DNA of 64,000 bases, taken from Anaeromicropila herbilytica. Lineage in GTDB: Bacteria; Bacillota; Clostridia; Lachnospirales; Lachnospiraceae. The translations under genes were made by a program, and so were the position numbers. The DNA lies in the NCBI RefSeq assembly GCF_016591975.1, contig NZ_AP024169.1, forward strand, positions 3,945,001 through 4,009,000. The letters are read 5' to 3'. The notes under the pieces were generated by a model. That model did no database searches. It had not been told where the DNA came from and was given only the letters and a program-made list of their open reading frames with translations. Shown piece by piece: positions 18,255 to 26,518 of the stretch; position 1 is the stretch's first letter, and each line of letters opens with the position of its first letter.

Positions 18255-20444
18255 TTAACACTCAACAATATGAATCAATTGACCTTTAAAATCTCCCCAT
18301 GGATTCTGAACGAGAATACCTGCATTCATCAATGTACTTCCTTTGAATATTCTATCTTCTCCTTCAATACGATATTCTTTATCCTCATTAAGTCCTTTCA
18401 CTTTGATTCTTCTACTATGTGAGTTTGCTCGGTTTAATACTTGAATGAACGTTACTAACGTTTCCTTCTTATCCTTTGAGACCACTTGCCAACAATCATA
18501 CATATGATTTTCGGAGTAAGATGCAATACGATAGTAATCACCAGTACGTACCAAATCATTATATTTATGATACATCTGGATCTGATCTGGAATCATCTTT
18601 CGATCATCTTCTGGAATCTTAGTAACATCTAATTCATAGCCAAAAGTTCCAGCTAACGCTACATAACCTCTCGTCTCAAATGGTGTTACTCTTCCAACTG
18701 TATGATTTGGACAGTCACTAACATGAGCCCCCATTGCAGATAGTGGATAAACAAGCGCTGTTCCTTCTTGTATCTGTAATCGTTCTATTGCGTCTGTGTC
18801 ATCGGAACACCAGATCTGTGGACTATAATATAGCATTCCCGCATCGAATCTTGCTCCGCCACCAGAGCAGTTTTCTAATAATAGATAAGGGAACTCCCTC
18901 GTTAATCGTTCTTGTAAATCATACACTCCAAGTACATAACGGTGATATAATTCACCTTGTCTATCTGCTGGAAGTCCGACACTACCTATATCACTAAGTG
19001 GGCGATTCATATCCCATTTTACGTATTCTATATTGGCACTTCTTAAGATCTTAGCAATGCTTTCATAGATATAATCTACTACCTCTTTTCTTGAGAAATC
19101 TAATACATATTGATTTCTAGCAAGTCCTGCTATTCTATTAGGCACTGCGATAGCCCAATCTGGATGTGCTCTATAAAGATCAGAATCTGGTGATATCATT
19201 TCTGGTTCGAACCAGATACCAAATTTCATACCGAGTTTATTCACTTCCTCTACTAAATATGTTAATCCACCATTGATTTTCTCTTCATTTACAATCCAAT
19301 CTCCTAATGCACAGTTATCGCTGCTTCTTGTTCCAAACCAACCATCATCCATGACAAGCATTTCTATTCCTAGTTCAGAAGCTTCTCTTGCTATATTTAA
19401 TAATTTTTCAGTATTAAAATCAAAGTAAGTTGCTTCCCAGTTATTGATTAAGATTGGACGTTTTTTATCTTTATATTCTCCACGGATTAGGTGATTACGA
19501 TATAGGTCATGGAACGTTCTACTCATTCCTCCAATACCTTGATCTGAATATACTAATACTACTTCTGGTGCCTGGAAGGAATCTCCCACTTCTAACTTCC
19601 ATTTAAAATCATAAGGATTAATGCCCATGATTGCTCTGATATTCTCAAATTGATTCATCTCTACGCTTGCAATAAAGTTACCAGAGTATACAAAGTTAAA
19701 TCCATATACCTCGCCACAATCTTCTGTTGCATTCTTCTTAGCCAATGCCATAAATGGATGTTCTTGATGACTGGATTCCCCTCGAATCGAAGAACTACTT
19801 TGATTACCATATCCAACTGCCCTTCTTTGAATATGACGTTCTCTTGCCCAAGAACCATGTAACGTAATCATATCAAATTCTTCATTATCCATATCAAGGC
19901 ATGCGGACAACACTTTGGTTAAATAAATATCTTCGCTTCCATGGTTTAAGACTCTAACGCTTCTTGTTATGGCATCTACCTCTTCAAATGCAGTATAGGT
20001 TAATGTTACCTCTAAACCTAGCACAGAATCTTTGCATAATAACTCTAAAGTGGTGCACTCATTTTCTGTACCAAATGTGGCAGGTAGCCCTTTTAACTCA
20101 GATTTACCAGCATATATTTCATGAGATACATAACCTAATTGTAATGCAGTATGCCCTAACAAAGTCTCAACTGCAATACAATCGGAACGAAAGTCTCCAA
20201 TTCCATGCGTAGAGTATTCCATAGGAAAACTGTCATAGAAAGATAACCTATCTCGATTATTCATGGACGGTACAAATGGTGCTTCATCAACCCTCATTAG
20301 ATACTGTAGATTATAATCTTCTAACTTTTTGCCATAATAGATATGACCCACAAAATTCTCTTCATCTACAATTCCAATTATGTAACTTGTATTCTTAGTG
20401 TCTAGCTTAAATACTCTTTCTTTTTCATAAAAATGAATTCCCAT
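18255..20444 (-). CDS. GH36 alpha-galactosidase
   Basis: A 729-residue cytoplasmic alpha-galactosidase of the RafA/AgaR type and of typical length. The beta-sandwich N-terminus is followed by the barrel with MLVMDDGWFGTRSSDN, GIWFEPEMISPDSDLYRAHP, YVKWDMNRPLSDIGS (nucleophile Asp) and LLLENCSGGGARFDAGMLYY. IWCSDDTDAIERLQIQEG carries the acid/base Asp. It releases terminal alpha-1,6-galactose from melibiose, raffinose or galactomannan oligosaccharides. AAAAGGAG precedes the ATG. It starts a two-gene operon with the second GH36. The mannan importer genes next door point to galactomannan side chains as substrate. Confidence 0.9.
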   Translation of the reverse strand: MGIHFYEKERVFKLDTKNTSYIIGIVDEENFVGHIYYGKKLEDYNLQYLMRVDEAPFVPSMNNRDRLSFYDSFPMEYSTHGIGDFRSDCIAVETLLGHTALQLGYVSHEIYAGKSELKGLPATFGTENECTTLELLCKDSVLGLEVTLTYTAFEEVDAITRSVRVLNHGSEDIYLTKVLSACLDMDNEEFDMITLHGSWARERHIQRRAVGYGNQSSSSIRGESSHQEHPFMALAKKNATEDCGEVYGFNFVYSGNFIASVEMNQFENIRAIMGINPYDFKWKLEVGDSFQAPEVVLVYSDQGIGGMSRTFHDLYRNHLIRGEYKDKKRPILINNWEATYFDFNTEKLLNIAREASELGIEMLVMDDGWFGTRSSDNCALGDWIVNEEKINGGLTYLVEEVNKLGMKFGIWFEPEMISPDSDLYRAHPDWAIAVPNRIAGLARNQYVLDFSRKEVVDYIYESIAKILRSANIEYVKWDMNRPLSDIGSVGLPADRQGELYHRYVLGVYDLQERLTREFPYLLLENCSGGGARFDAGMLYYSPQIWCSDDTDAIERLQIQEGTALVYPLSAMGAHVSDCPNHTVGRVTPFETRGYVALAGTFGYELDVTKIPEDDRKMIPDQIQMYHKYNDLVRTGDYYRIASYSENHMYDCWQVVSKDKKETLVTFIQVLNRANSHSRRIKVKGLNEDKEYRIEGEDRIFKGSTLMNAGILVQNPWGDFKGQLIHIVEC

Positions 20445-20741
20445 AGGTATCTTCTCCTTTTATACAATTAATTAAGTTGAGTTTATTTTACCTTAGCCTT
20501 ATATTTACTATCAATTTCATTATATTAATTTGCACATAAAAAGTCAATTATTTATAGTTTGTTTTGTTATATTTATGCACTTATTACCAAGTTATTTTTG
20601 TGCATTAATCGTGCATATCACTATGAATCATTTATATATTATTCATAGCAATTGGTATTTTGCAGGTAATATTTTCCAGAACCCTTGCCGGTTGGATTAA
20701 AGATATAATTAAACATGTATTCAGAAAGTTAGAATGATATA
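20445..20741. other. AT-rich upstream region of the GH36 operon
   Basis: About 300 bp between the GH36 start and the terminator of the hexapeptide-repeat gene. It should carry the GH36 promoter. I see no gene, riboswitch or clear operator. Confidence 0.5.
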
Positions 20742-20790
20742 AAAGAAGAGCCAACATCAAATCCTTAGAATTTCATGTTGGCTCTTCTTT
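20742..20790. terminator. Terminator after the hexapeptide-repeat gene
   Basis: AAAGAAGAGCCAACAT (20742-20757) pairs with its full complement at 20775-20790 around a 17-base loop and ends in T-rich sequence on the leftward strand, 9 bases after the stop codon. Confidence 0.85.
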
Positions 20791-20798
20791 ACATCATC

Positions 20799-21467
20799 TT
20801 ATTCTTTCACTGCAATCTCAGATTGCTTCTTAAATATACAATTTTCTGGAACAAATCCTCTTACCATGGATAATGGATATACATTACTGTTCTTTCCAAT
20901 AACGGTTCCAGGATTCAATACACTATTACATCCAACCTCAACATTATCTCCAAGCATAGCTCCCATCTTCACTAGGCCAGTATCAATCTTCTCTGCATCC
21001 CCTTTAATTGTAACAAGAGAACGGTCTGATTTGATATTCGATGTAATGGATCCAGCTCCCATATGTGCTTTATATCCCAATACAGAATCTCCGACATAAT
21101 TGTAATGAGGTACTTGAACCTTATTAAAGAGAATTACATTCTTTAGTTCTGTGGAATTGCCTACAACAGCACCTTCTCCGACAATTGCTTTTCCTCTAAT
21201 GAAAGCGCAATGACGAATCTCTGCATCTTTTCCTATTATCGCAGGACCATTAATACATGCAGTAGGTGCTACCTTAGCTGATTTTGCAATCCATACATCT
21301 TCCCCTTGTTTGATATACTCATCCTCTGGTAAAGTCTTGCCAAGTTCTATAATAAAATCTCCGATCTTACTAAGTACTTCCCATGGATAAGTAACTCCCT
21401 CAAAGATTTTTGCTGCAATCGTTTGCTCTAAATTGTATAAATTCGAGACTTTTACTTGTTCTAACAT
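20799..21467 (-). CDS. Left-handed beta-helix hexapeptide protein, GlmU C-terminal-like
   Basis: Start chosen at the ATG at 21467; an in-frame GTG at 21479 overlaps its GGA site. The 222-residue product has an N-terminal helical stretch, then hexapeptide repeats forming a left-handed beta-helix (ACINGPAIIGKDAEIRHCAF, then AIVGEGAVVGNSTELKNVI). HMGAGSITSNIKSD and DNVEVGCNSVLNPGTVIGKN resemble the acetyltransferase half of GlmU. No nucleotidyltransferase domain is present, so it is not a complete GlmU. Downstream of glmS it may act on a hexosamine precursor, but the substrate is not shown by sequence. Confidence 0.75.
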   Translation of the reverse strand: MLEQVKVSNLYNLEQTIAAKIFEGVTYPWEVLSKIGDFIIELGKTLPEDEYIKQGEDVWIAKSAKVAPTACINGPAIIGKDAEIRHCAFIRGKAIVGEGAVVGNSTELKNVILFNKVQVPHYNYVGDSVLGYKAHMGAGSITSNIKSDRSLVTIKGDAEKIDTGLVKMGAMLGDNVEVGCNSVLNPGTVIGKNSNVYPLSMVRGFVPENCIFKKQSEIAVKE

Positions 21468-21505
21468 AACTGCAAGCACTTCCTTTCTTTTTCTATCTAA
21501 TATCT

Positions 21506-21626
21506 AGATTTGAGTGTAAAAAGGCTTTCTATGCCTAACGTGTATATTGATGTATCATTATTAATTTTGGCGTAGTCCAGCCGAAAGTATCGTTTAGACT
21601 AAAATAAGACTTTTTACCTCTAATCT
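21506..21626. repeat. 121-bp palindrome of type B between glmS and the beta-helix gene
   Basis: Left arm from AGATTTGAGTGTAAAAAGGC, right arm ending in GACTTTTTACCTCTAATCT. Read on the minus strand its inner part contains CGATACTTTCGGC and TACGCCAAAATT, also found in the 259-bp palindrome at 26166-26424, so the two are copies in opposite orientation. Its right end overlaps the stop codon of glmS. Confidence 0.8.
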
Positions 21627-23451
21627 ATTCTACCGTAACAGATTTTGCAAGGTTACGTGGCTTATCAACATCGCAGCCTTTACCAATAGAAACATAATAA
21701 GATAACAATTGTAATGGTATTACAGCTAATGAAGTTGTAAAATGTTTATCTGTGTTTGGAATATAGAAGATTAAATCTGTTGATTTTTCACATTCTGTAT
21801 TTCCTTCATTCGTAATTGATAATACATACGCACCTCTTGTTTGTACTTCAACTACATTACTAATCATTTTCTTATATAAATCTTCTTGTGTTAAGATTGC
21901 AGTAACCAAAGTTCCTTCTTCAATTAACGAAATCGTACCATGCTTTAATTCACCTGCTGCATATGCTTCAGAGTGAATATAAGATATTTCTTTTAATTTT
22001 AGAGAACCTTCTAAGGCTGTTGCATAATCAATACCTCTACCTAAGAAGAAGATATCTTTTGCTGCTACAAATCTTGTTGCAAACTTTTGAATATTTTCTT
22101 TATTGTCTAAGATGCTTTGAATCTTCTTAGGTAATAACTCTAGCTCATGAATCATTGTACTTAACTCATCGTCTGTAATTTTTCCTCTAACTGATGCAAA
22201 ATGTAATGCTAATATATATAATGCTGATAACTGTGTACTATAAGCTTTTGTTGTTGCAACTGCAATCTCAGGTCCTGCCCAAGTATACATTACATTATCC
22301 GCTTCTCTTGCAATTGAACTTCCAACTACATTGACAATACCAAGAACTTTAATCCCTTGTGCTTGAGCTTCTCTTAATGCAGCAAGAGAATCCGCAGTCT
22401 CTCCTGATTGACTTATAATAATAGCCATTGTTCCTTCTTCTAGAATTGGATTACGATATCTGAATTCAGATGCTAAATCCACTTCAACTGGAATTCTTGC
22501 AAGGTCTTCAATAACATATTTACCTGTTACCCCTGTATGGTATGCAGAACCACATGCAATAATAAATATCTTCTTGATGCCTTTAATATCTTCTTCTGAC
22601 ATATTAAGTTCATCAATTACGATGCTATTATCTTTAATTCTTGGATGAATCGTATCATGAACTGCCTTTGGTTGTTCGAAGATTTCTTTCAGCATGAAGT
22701 GTTCATATCCGCCTTTTTCAGCAGCATTGATATCCCAATCAACTGTAGTCATCTTCTTTTCAATCTCCTCAAGATCTGTGTTGTAGAATGTCACTTCATC
22801 TCTTGTTAATCGAACGATTTCTTGATTTTCAATAAAGTATACATCTCTTGTGTATTTTAAAATTGCTGGCACATCAGATGCGATGAATTTTTCATTATCT
22901 GTAACACCTACGATTAAAGGACTGTCTTTTCTAACTGCATAGAATTCATCAGGATAATCTTTAAGCACAATACCAAGTGCATATGATCCTTCTAATTTTG
23001 ACATTACCTTTGTAATGGTCTCAAGAATGTTGCCATTATAATAGTAATCTAATAATAAAGCTACAACTTCCGTATCAGTTTCAGATTGGAACGTATAACC
23101 TTTTTCAATTAACTTATTCTTTAATTTTAAATAATTCTCGATAATTCCATTATGAACTACTGCTATGGTTTCATCTGCATTATAGTGAGGGTGTGAGTTC
23201 TTATCTGATGGTGCACCATGTGTTGCCCATCTTGTGTGACCTATTCCCATCGTCCCTTTTAGATTATTACCACCATTCGTCTGATCACTTAATACTTTTA
23301 ATCTTCCTCTTGATTTTGCAATATTAATCTTCTCTCCATCAAATACTGCGATACCAGCAGAATCATATCCTCTATACTCTAATTTTGATAATCCATCAAG
23401 TAAAATAGGTGCTGCTTCCTTTTCACCTATGTATCCAACAATACCACACAT
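21625..23451 (-). CDS. glmS: Glutamine--fructose-6-phosphate aminotransferase (isomerizing)
   Basis: 608 residues, the normal length. It makes glucosamine 6-phosphate from fructose 6-phosphate and glutamine, the first step to UDP-GlcNAc and peptidoglycan. The N-terminal glutaminase begins CGIVGYIGEKEAAPILLDGL with nucleophile Cys2. Two SIS sugar-binding domains follow (IACGSAYHTGVTGKYVIEDL; FFLGRGIDYATALEGSLKLK), and the C-terminus ends DKPRNLAKSVTVE, a hallmark of the family. AAGGAG precedes the ATG. No glmS ribozyme core is recognisable in the 240 bp upstream. The next gene downstream encodes a GlmU-like beta-helix protein. Confidence 0.97.
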   Translation of the reverse strand: MCGIVGYIGEKEAAPILLDGLSKLEYRGYDSAGIAVFDGEKINIAKSRGRLKVLSDQTNGGNNLKGTMGIGHTRWATHGAPSDKNSHPHYNADETIAVVHNGIIENYLKLKNKLIEKGYTFQSETDTEVVALLLDYYYNGNILETITKVMSKLEGSYALGIVLKDYPDEFYAVRKDSPLIVGVTDNEKFIASDVPAILKYTRDVYFIENQEIVRLTRDEVTFYNTDLEEIEKKMTTVDWDINAAEKGGYEHFMLKEIFEQPKAVHDTIHPRIKDNSIVIDELNMSEEDIKGIKKIFIIACGSAYHTGVTGKYVIEDLARIPVEVDLASEFRYRNPILEEGTMAIIISQSGETADSLAALREAQAQGIKVLGIVNVVGSSIAREADNVMYTWAGPEIAVATTKAYSTQLSALYILALHFASVRGKITDDELSTMIHELELLPKKIQSILDNKENIQKFATRFVAAKDIFFLGRGIDYATALEGSLKLKEISYIHSEAYAAGELKHGTISLIEEGTLVTAILTQEDLYKKMISNVVEVQTRGAYVLSITNEGNTECEKSTDLIFYIPNTDKHFTTSLAVIPLQLLSYYVSIGKGCDVDKPRNLAKSVTVE

Positions 23452-23870
23452 ATTCTTTTCTCCTTAATACACTCTTTATGATTAGTTTATTCAATATCAT
23501 CTTATTTGTACTTTTATTTTACGATTCACCTTATAAATTGACCGATTCAATTGCATAGTACACAAAAAATTACATTTTAGATTGAGAAAGGCTTTTAACA
23601 ACCTAACCAATACTTAATATTCTATCATAAATGAGCCATTATGTCATTACTTGTCTTTAATAATCAATAATTCTTAATATTTACATACTTGGAAATGATT
23701 CATTATTGTTGCGACCTCTTCTTTTTAATATACTCAGATTATACTTATCATATTTCTACTAAAATAAGAAACAAGAACTATTCGTTGGGTGAGGAAATCG
23801 AAATCTGCACTGATATGCTAATTTCTCAGCCCCTACCACAGATGCAACGAAAACGATCTATTTTTCAATT
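23452..23870. other. Divergent region between glmS and the RsgI-like gene
   Basis: About 420 bp. A reading frame is open from 23689 into the RsgI-like gene, but its 80 extra codons lack a ribosome binding site and resemble no domain, so I treat them as leader. Near 23830-23851 there is CCCCTA followed about 12 bases later by CGAA, a faint resemblance to sigma-I promoters that I do not press. Confidence 0.4.
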
Positions 23871-23910
23871 GTTATCAAACACCCAGTTAACGAACAAGTC
23901 GTTTGATAAC
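23871..23910 (+). promoter_or_regulatory. Leader hairpin before the RsgI-like gene
   Basis: GTTATCAAAC (23871-23880) pairs exactly with GTTTGATAAC (23901-23910), immediately upstream of the AAGGGAG ribosome binding site. No T-run follows, so a role in translation or transcript stability is more likely than termination. Confidence 0.5.
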
Positions 23911-23928
23911 GCTAAGAAGGGAGTATTT

Positions 23929-25089
23929 ATGATGAATAAAAAGTTTGCCAAAAAATATGCAGCAATTGCTTCTATTACAACGATATGTATTGCAAGCGCG
24001 TATGGTGCGTGGGGGTATTTCACACCATATACATATGTTAGTTTAGATGTTAATCCATCTATTGAATATTCAGTAAATCGCTTTGATACTGTAATTGACG
24101 TTAAAGCAGTTAACGAGGATGGCGAAGCAATTCTTAGTCAAATCGACTTAAAAGAATTAGAAAACAAATCCATTGAAGAAGCACTCTCTTCAACTGTTGA
24201 TACAATTGCCGAAAATGGTTATTTCAGTGGTACAACCGATGGTGGAATTGTTATTTCAACTTCAAGTGCAGACTCTGAGAAATCCGAAGAATTAGCGAAT
24301 ACACTTAAGGAAACAGTTGAAGCACAAGTAGAAGAAAAAGTGGCTGATAACGAAGTTGTAGTAGAAGCCTTCAGCGTTGCAAAAGAACGTGTAGAAGAAG
24401 CAAAAACTTTAGGAGTTACACCTGGTAAATTAAATCTTGTTCAAAAACTAATCGAAAGTTCAAAAGAAACTAGAGATATCTCAAAAGAAGAATGGCTTAA
24501 TAAACCAGTAAAAGAAATTATGAAAGCGATTAAGCAAAATAATAAAGCCGCAAGAATCACTGCAACAGAAGAAACTCAATTAGATGATGATAACCAAAAT
24601 GGTAACGAGGATATAAGCGACATGAAGAACGAGACTCTTGATAATGAGGATGACGCTGATAAAGAAGAGATTTCTGACGATACAGAGAATTCAGAAGACC
24701 AAGAGTATGAGGACATTCAAGACAACGATGACAATCAAGACGATGCCGACGATCAAGACGATAATGATAAAGAAGTGAAAGAACAAGAAAAAAACGCTGA
24801 ACTAGCTAAGAAAAAAGCTGAAAGAAAATCTGAAATAGCTAAAAAAGAAGCTGAAAAGAAATCTGAAAAATATAAGAAAGAAGCCGAAAGAAAATCTGAA
24901 ATAGCTAAAAAAGAAGCTGAAAGAGCAAAAGAAGCTGCCGAAAAAGCTAGAGAAGATGCGAAGGAATCTTATGAAAAAGCGAAAGAAGACTCAGAATATG
25001 ACAATCAAGATAGTGAATACCATAATTCAAATGACGATGAGCAATCCGATGATAACTCGGATAACTTCTCAGCTGATGATGAAGATTAA
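23929..25089 (+). CDS. RsgI-family extracellular domain protein without the anti-sigma domain
   Basis: Start chosen at ATG ATG (23929), after AAGGGAG. The 386-residue product has a very short cytosolic N-terminus (MMNKKFAKKYA), one membrane helix, and then YVSLDVNPSIEYSVNRFDTV and VIDVKAVNEDGEAIL. These mark the extracellular middle domain of RsgI anti-sigma-I proteins. After about residue 210 it becomes highly acidic, then an EAxKK-type charged coiled coil, then an Asp/Asn/Ser-rich tail. The roughly 50-residue cytosolic RsgI domain that binds sigma-I is absent, and no sigI gene is adjacent. It is an orphan relative, perhaps a cell-envelope protein. Confidence 0.75.
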   Translation: MMNKKFAKKYAAIASITTICIASAYGAWGYFTPYTYVSLDVNPSIEYSVNRFDTVIDVKAVNEDGEAILSQIDLKELENKSIEEALSSTVDTIAENGYFSGTTDGGIVISTSSADSEKSEELANTLKETVEAQVEEKVADNEVVVEAFSVAKERVEEAKTLGVTPGKLNLVQKLIESSKETRDISKEEWLNKPVKEIMKAIKQNNKAARITATEETQLDDDNQNGNEDISDMKNETLDNEDDADKEEISDDTENSEDQEYEDIQDNDDNQDDADDQDDNDKEVKEQEKNAELAKKKAERKSEIAKKEAEKKSEKYKKEAERKSEIAKKEAERAKEAAEKAREDAKESYEKAKEDSEYDNQDSEYHNSNDDEQSDDNSDNFSADDED

Positions 25090-25115
25090 TGAAGAATTAG
25101 CATATATTCAACCAC

Positions 25116-25140
25116 AAAAGCAGCCCATTAGGCTGCTTTT
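25116..25140. terminator. Terminator between RsgI-like and DUF445 genes
   Basis: AAAAGCAGCC pairs with GGCTGCTTTT around a 5-base loop. It can serve both converging genes. Confidence 0.85.
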
Positions 25141-25237
25141 GAATTATCCTCATCTAATAATAAAAAACCGATTAAATATATATCTTAAATTATATTAATT
25201 AAATTGAAAAGGCTTAGCTTTTATTACATAAATAGGC

Positions 25238-26134
25238 TTAAAATAATAAATTAAATAACCCCAGAATCAGCCCGATAACTGCTCCTAAGTTTACAACAGC
25301 ATTTAACTCATGTTCCATTACAGACAGTACTAATTTTTCAATTTCTAGTACATCCATGTCATCTACTTTTTTCTCAACAATTCTAGCAATATCAAATTGC
25401 TTTATTATACTTTCAGCTTTTTCAGCTATAAATTTTGTATATATTACTTCAATTACATTTCTAAGCTGATTCTCTTCAAATCCCAGATCCGAAAGCACCT
25501 CTTCTGGAGACTTAGATACTAATTCGTCTATCTCATCACTAATAATCGGCATAAAGATATCTTGCCCATTTTGCTCAATATATTCATTAATATTCTCAGC
25601 AATTGGCCCTTGAAAAGAGGATATCAACTGATCATTTACCATGAATCCTATCATCGTACCTTGCACTTTTTGCTTTATAGCTTTCCCTACTTCTGTTGCA
25701 ATTACAGTACCGATATCAATTTTATTAGCACCATCTATTAATTTTTCACAAATATTATCTTTTAATTTCGTAATACCACTTGCTGCTTGTTCATCATTAC
25801 TGTAATCGCTAATTATATTCTCTATACTAACTTTTCTCTTTGATTCCTGATCTCTTTTTAATATATCATCTAATACCGCATTTTTCATTTGGCTAGATAG
25901 AAGAATATTCTCGATATCCTCCTTTGTTAATAGGTTATTTCCAACCATCTCTCCTAATGCATGTCCTAACTTATCTTTTCTTTTTGGTATGATTCCTGGT
26001 GTAAATGGTAAGGTGTATTTTCCTATCTTAATTGGTCGTAATGGACGAAAAAGCATTTTAACAGCAATGTAATTAGTACCGTATCCGATGATTGCACCTA
26101 TTACAGGGCCTGATATCATTTCTAGTATATTCAT
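25238..26134 (-). CDS. DUF445 family membrane protein
   Basis: A 298-residue protein with a hydrophobic N-terminus containing GPVIGAIIGYGTNYIAVKML and FTPGIIPKRKDKLGHALGEM. These two segments define DUF445 (YheB-like) proteins. A long helical, charged middle region follows, and a second hydrophobic helix closes the C-terminus (LGAVIGLILGLFNLLF). Both ends are therefore probably in the membrane. The cellular role of the family is not established. GAGGTGAT precedes the ATG. It appears to be transcribed alone, with a 259-bp palindrome just upstream. Confidence 0.8.
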   Translation of the reverse strand: MNILEMISGPVIGAIIGYGTNYIAVKMLFRPLRPIKIGKYTLPFTPGIIPKRKDKLGHALGEMVGNNLLTKEDIENILLSSQMKNAVLDDILKRDQESKRKVSIENIISDYSNDEQAASGITKLKDNICEKLIDGANKIDIGTVIATEVGKAIKQKVQGTMIGFMVNDQLISSFQGPIAENINEYIEQNGQDIFMPIISDEIDELVSKSPEEVLSDLGFEENQLRNVIEVIYTKFIAEKAESIIKQFDIARIVEKKVDDMDVLEIEKLVLSVMEHELNAVVNLGAVIGLILGLFNLLF

Positions 26135-26165
26135 ATTATTATCACCTCGTATAAAAATTATAGTT

Positions 26166-26424
26166 AGGATTCGAGGGTCAAAAGCCTTATTCTAGTTTAC
26201 TGAGTGTATAGCGCTGTATAATTATGAATTGTGGCTACCTTTCCCTTAAGCATCATATTTTTTACAAGCCTCAAAACAAGTGAAAACACTCACTTACGTT
26301 CACGTTTCACTTTGAGTCTTGAAAAAATATAAACGATACTTTCGGCCGGATTACGCCAAAATTCATAATTATACAGCGCTATACACAATGTACGTTAAGA
26401 AAGGCTTTTGACCCTCGAATCCTG
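26166..26424. repeat. 259-bp palindrome of type B
   Basis: Ends AGGATTCGAGGGTCAAAAGC and its complement are exact inverted copies. Further in, TATAGCGCTGTATAATTATG pairs with its complement. A second, nested palindrome in the centre is bounded by ATATTTTTTACAAG and CTTGAAAAAATAT, and its tip holds ACTCACTTACGTTCA (26288-26302). It fills most of the gap upstream of the DUF445 gene and downstream of the transglutaminase gene. Confidence 0.85.
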
Positions 26425-26518
26425 CTAATTGCAGTCTTCATAAGACAGTCAATTCAAGTAAATGATATTATAACGAAAGATTGTCTTTTTTTCAATAAAT
26501 TTGTCAAAAGAATTTGAT

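Noticed and set aside
23452..23690. Possible glmS ribozyme upstream of glmS
   Set aside because: The conserved core of the glmS ribozyme could not be found on the minus strand in the 240 bp before the start codon.
23826..23855. Sigma-I-type promoter (CCCC...CGAA) before the RsgI-like gene
   Set aside because: Only a partial match with uncertain spacing, and no sigI gene is linked; not strong enough to list as a feature.
23689..23928. 80-codon N-terminal extension of the RsgI-like protein
   Set aside because: No ribosome binding site at 23689, no resemblance to the RsgI cytosolic domain, and a strong site directly before 23929.
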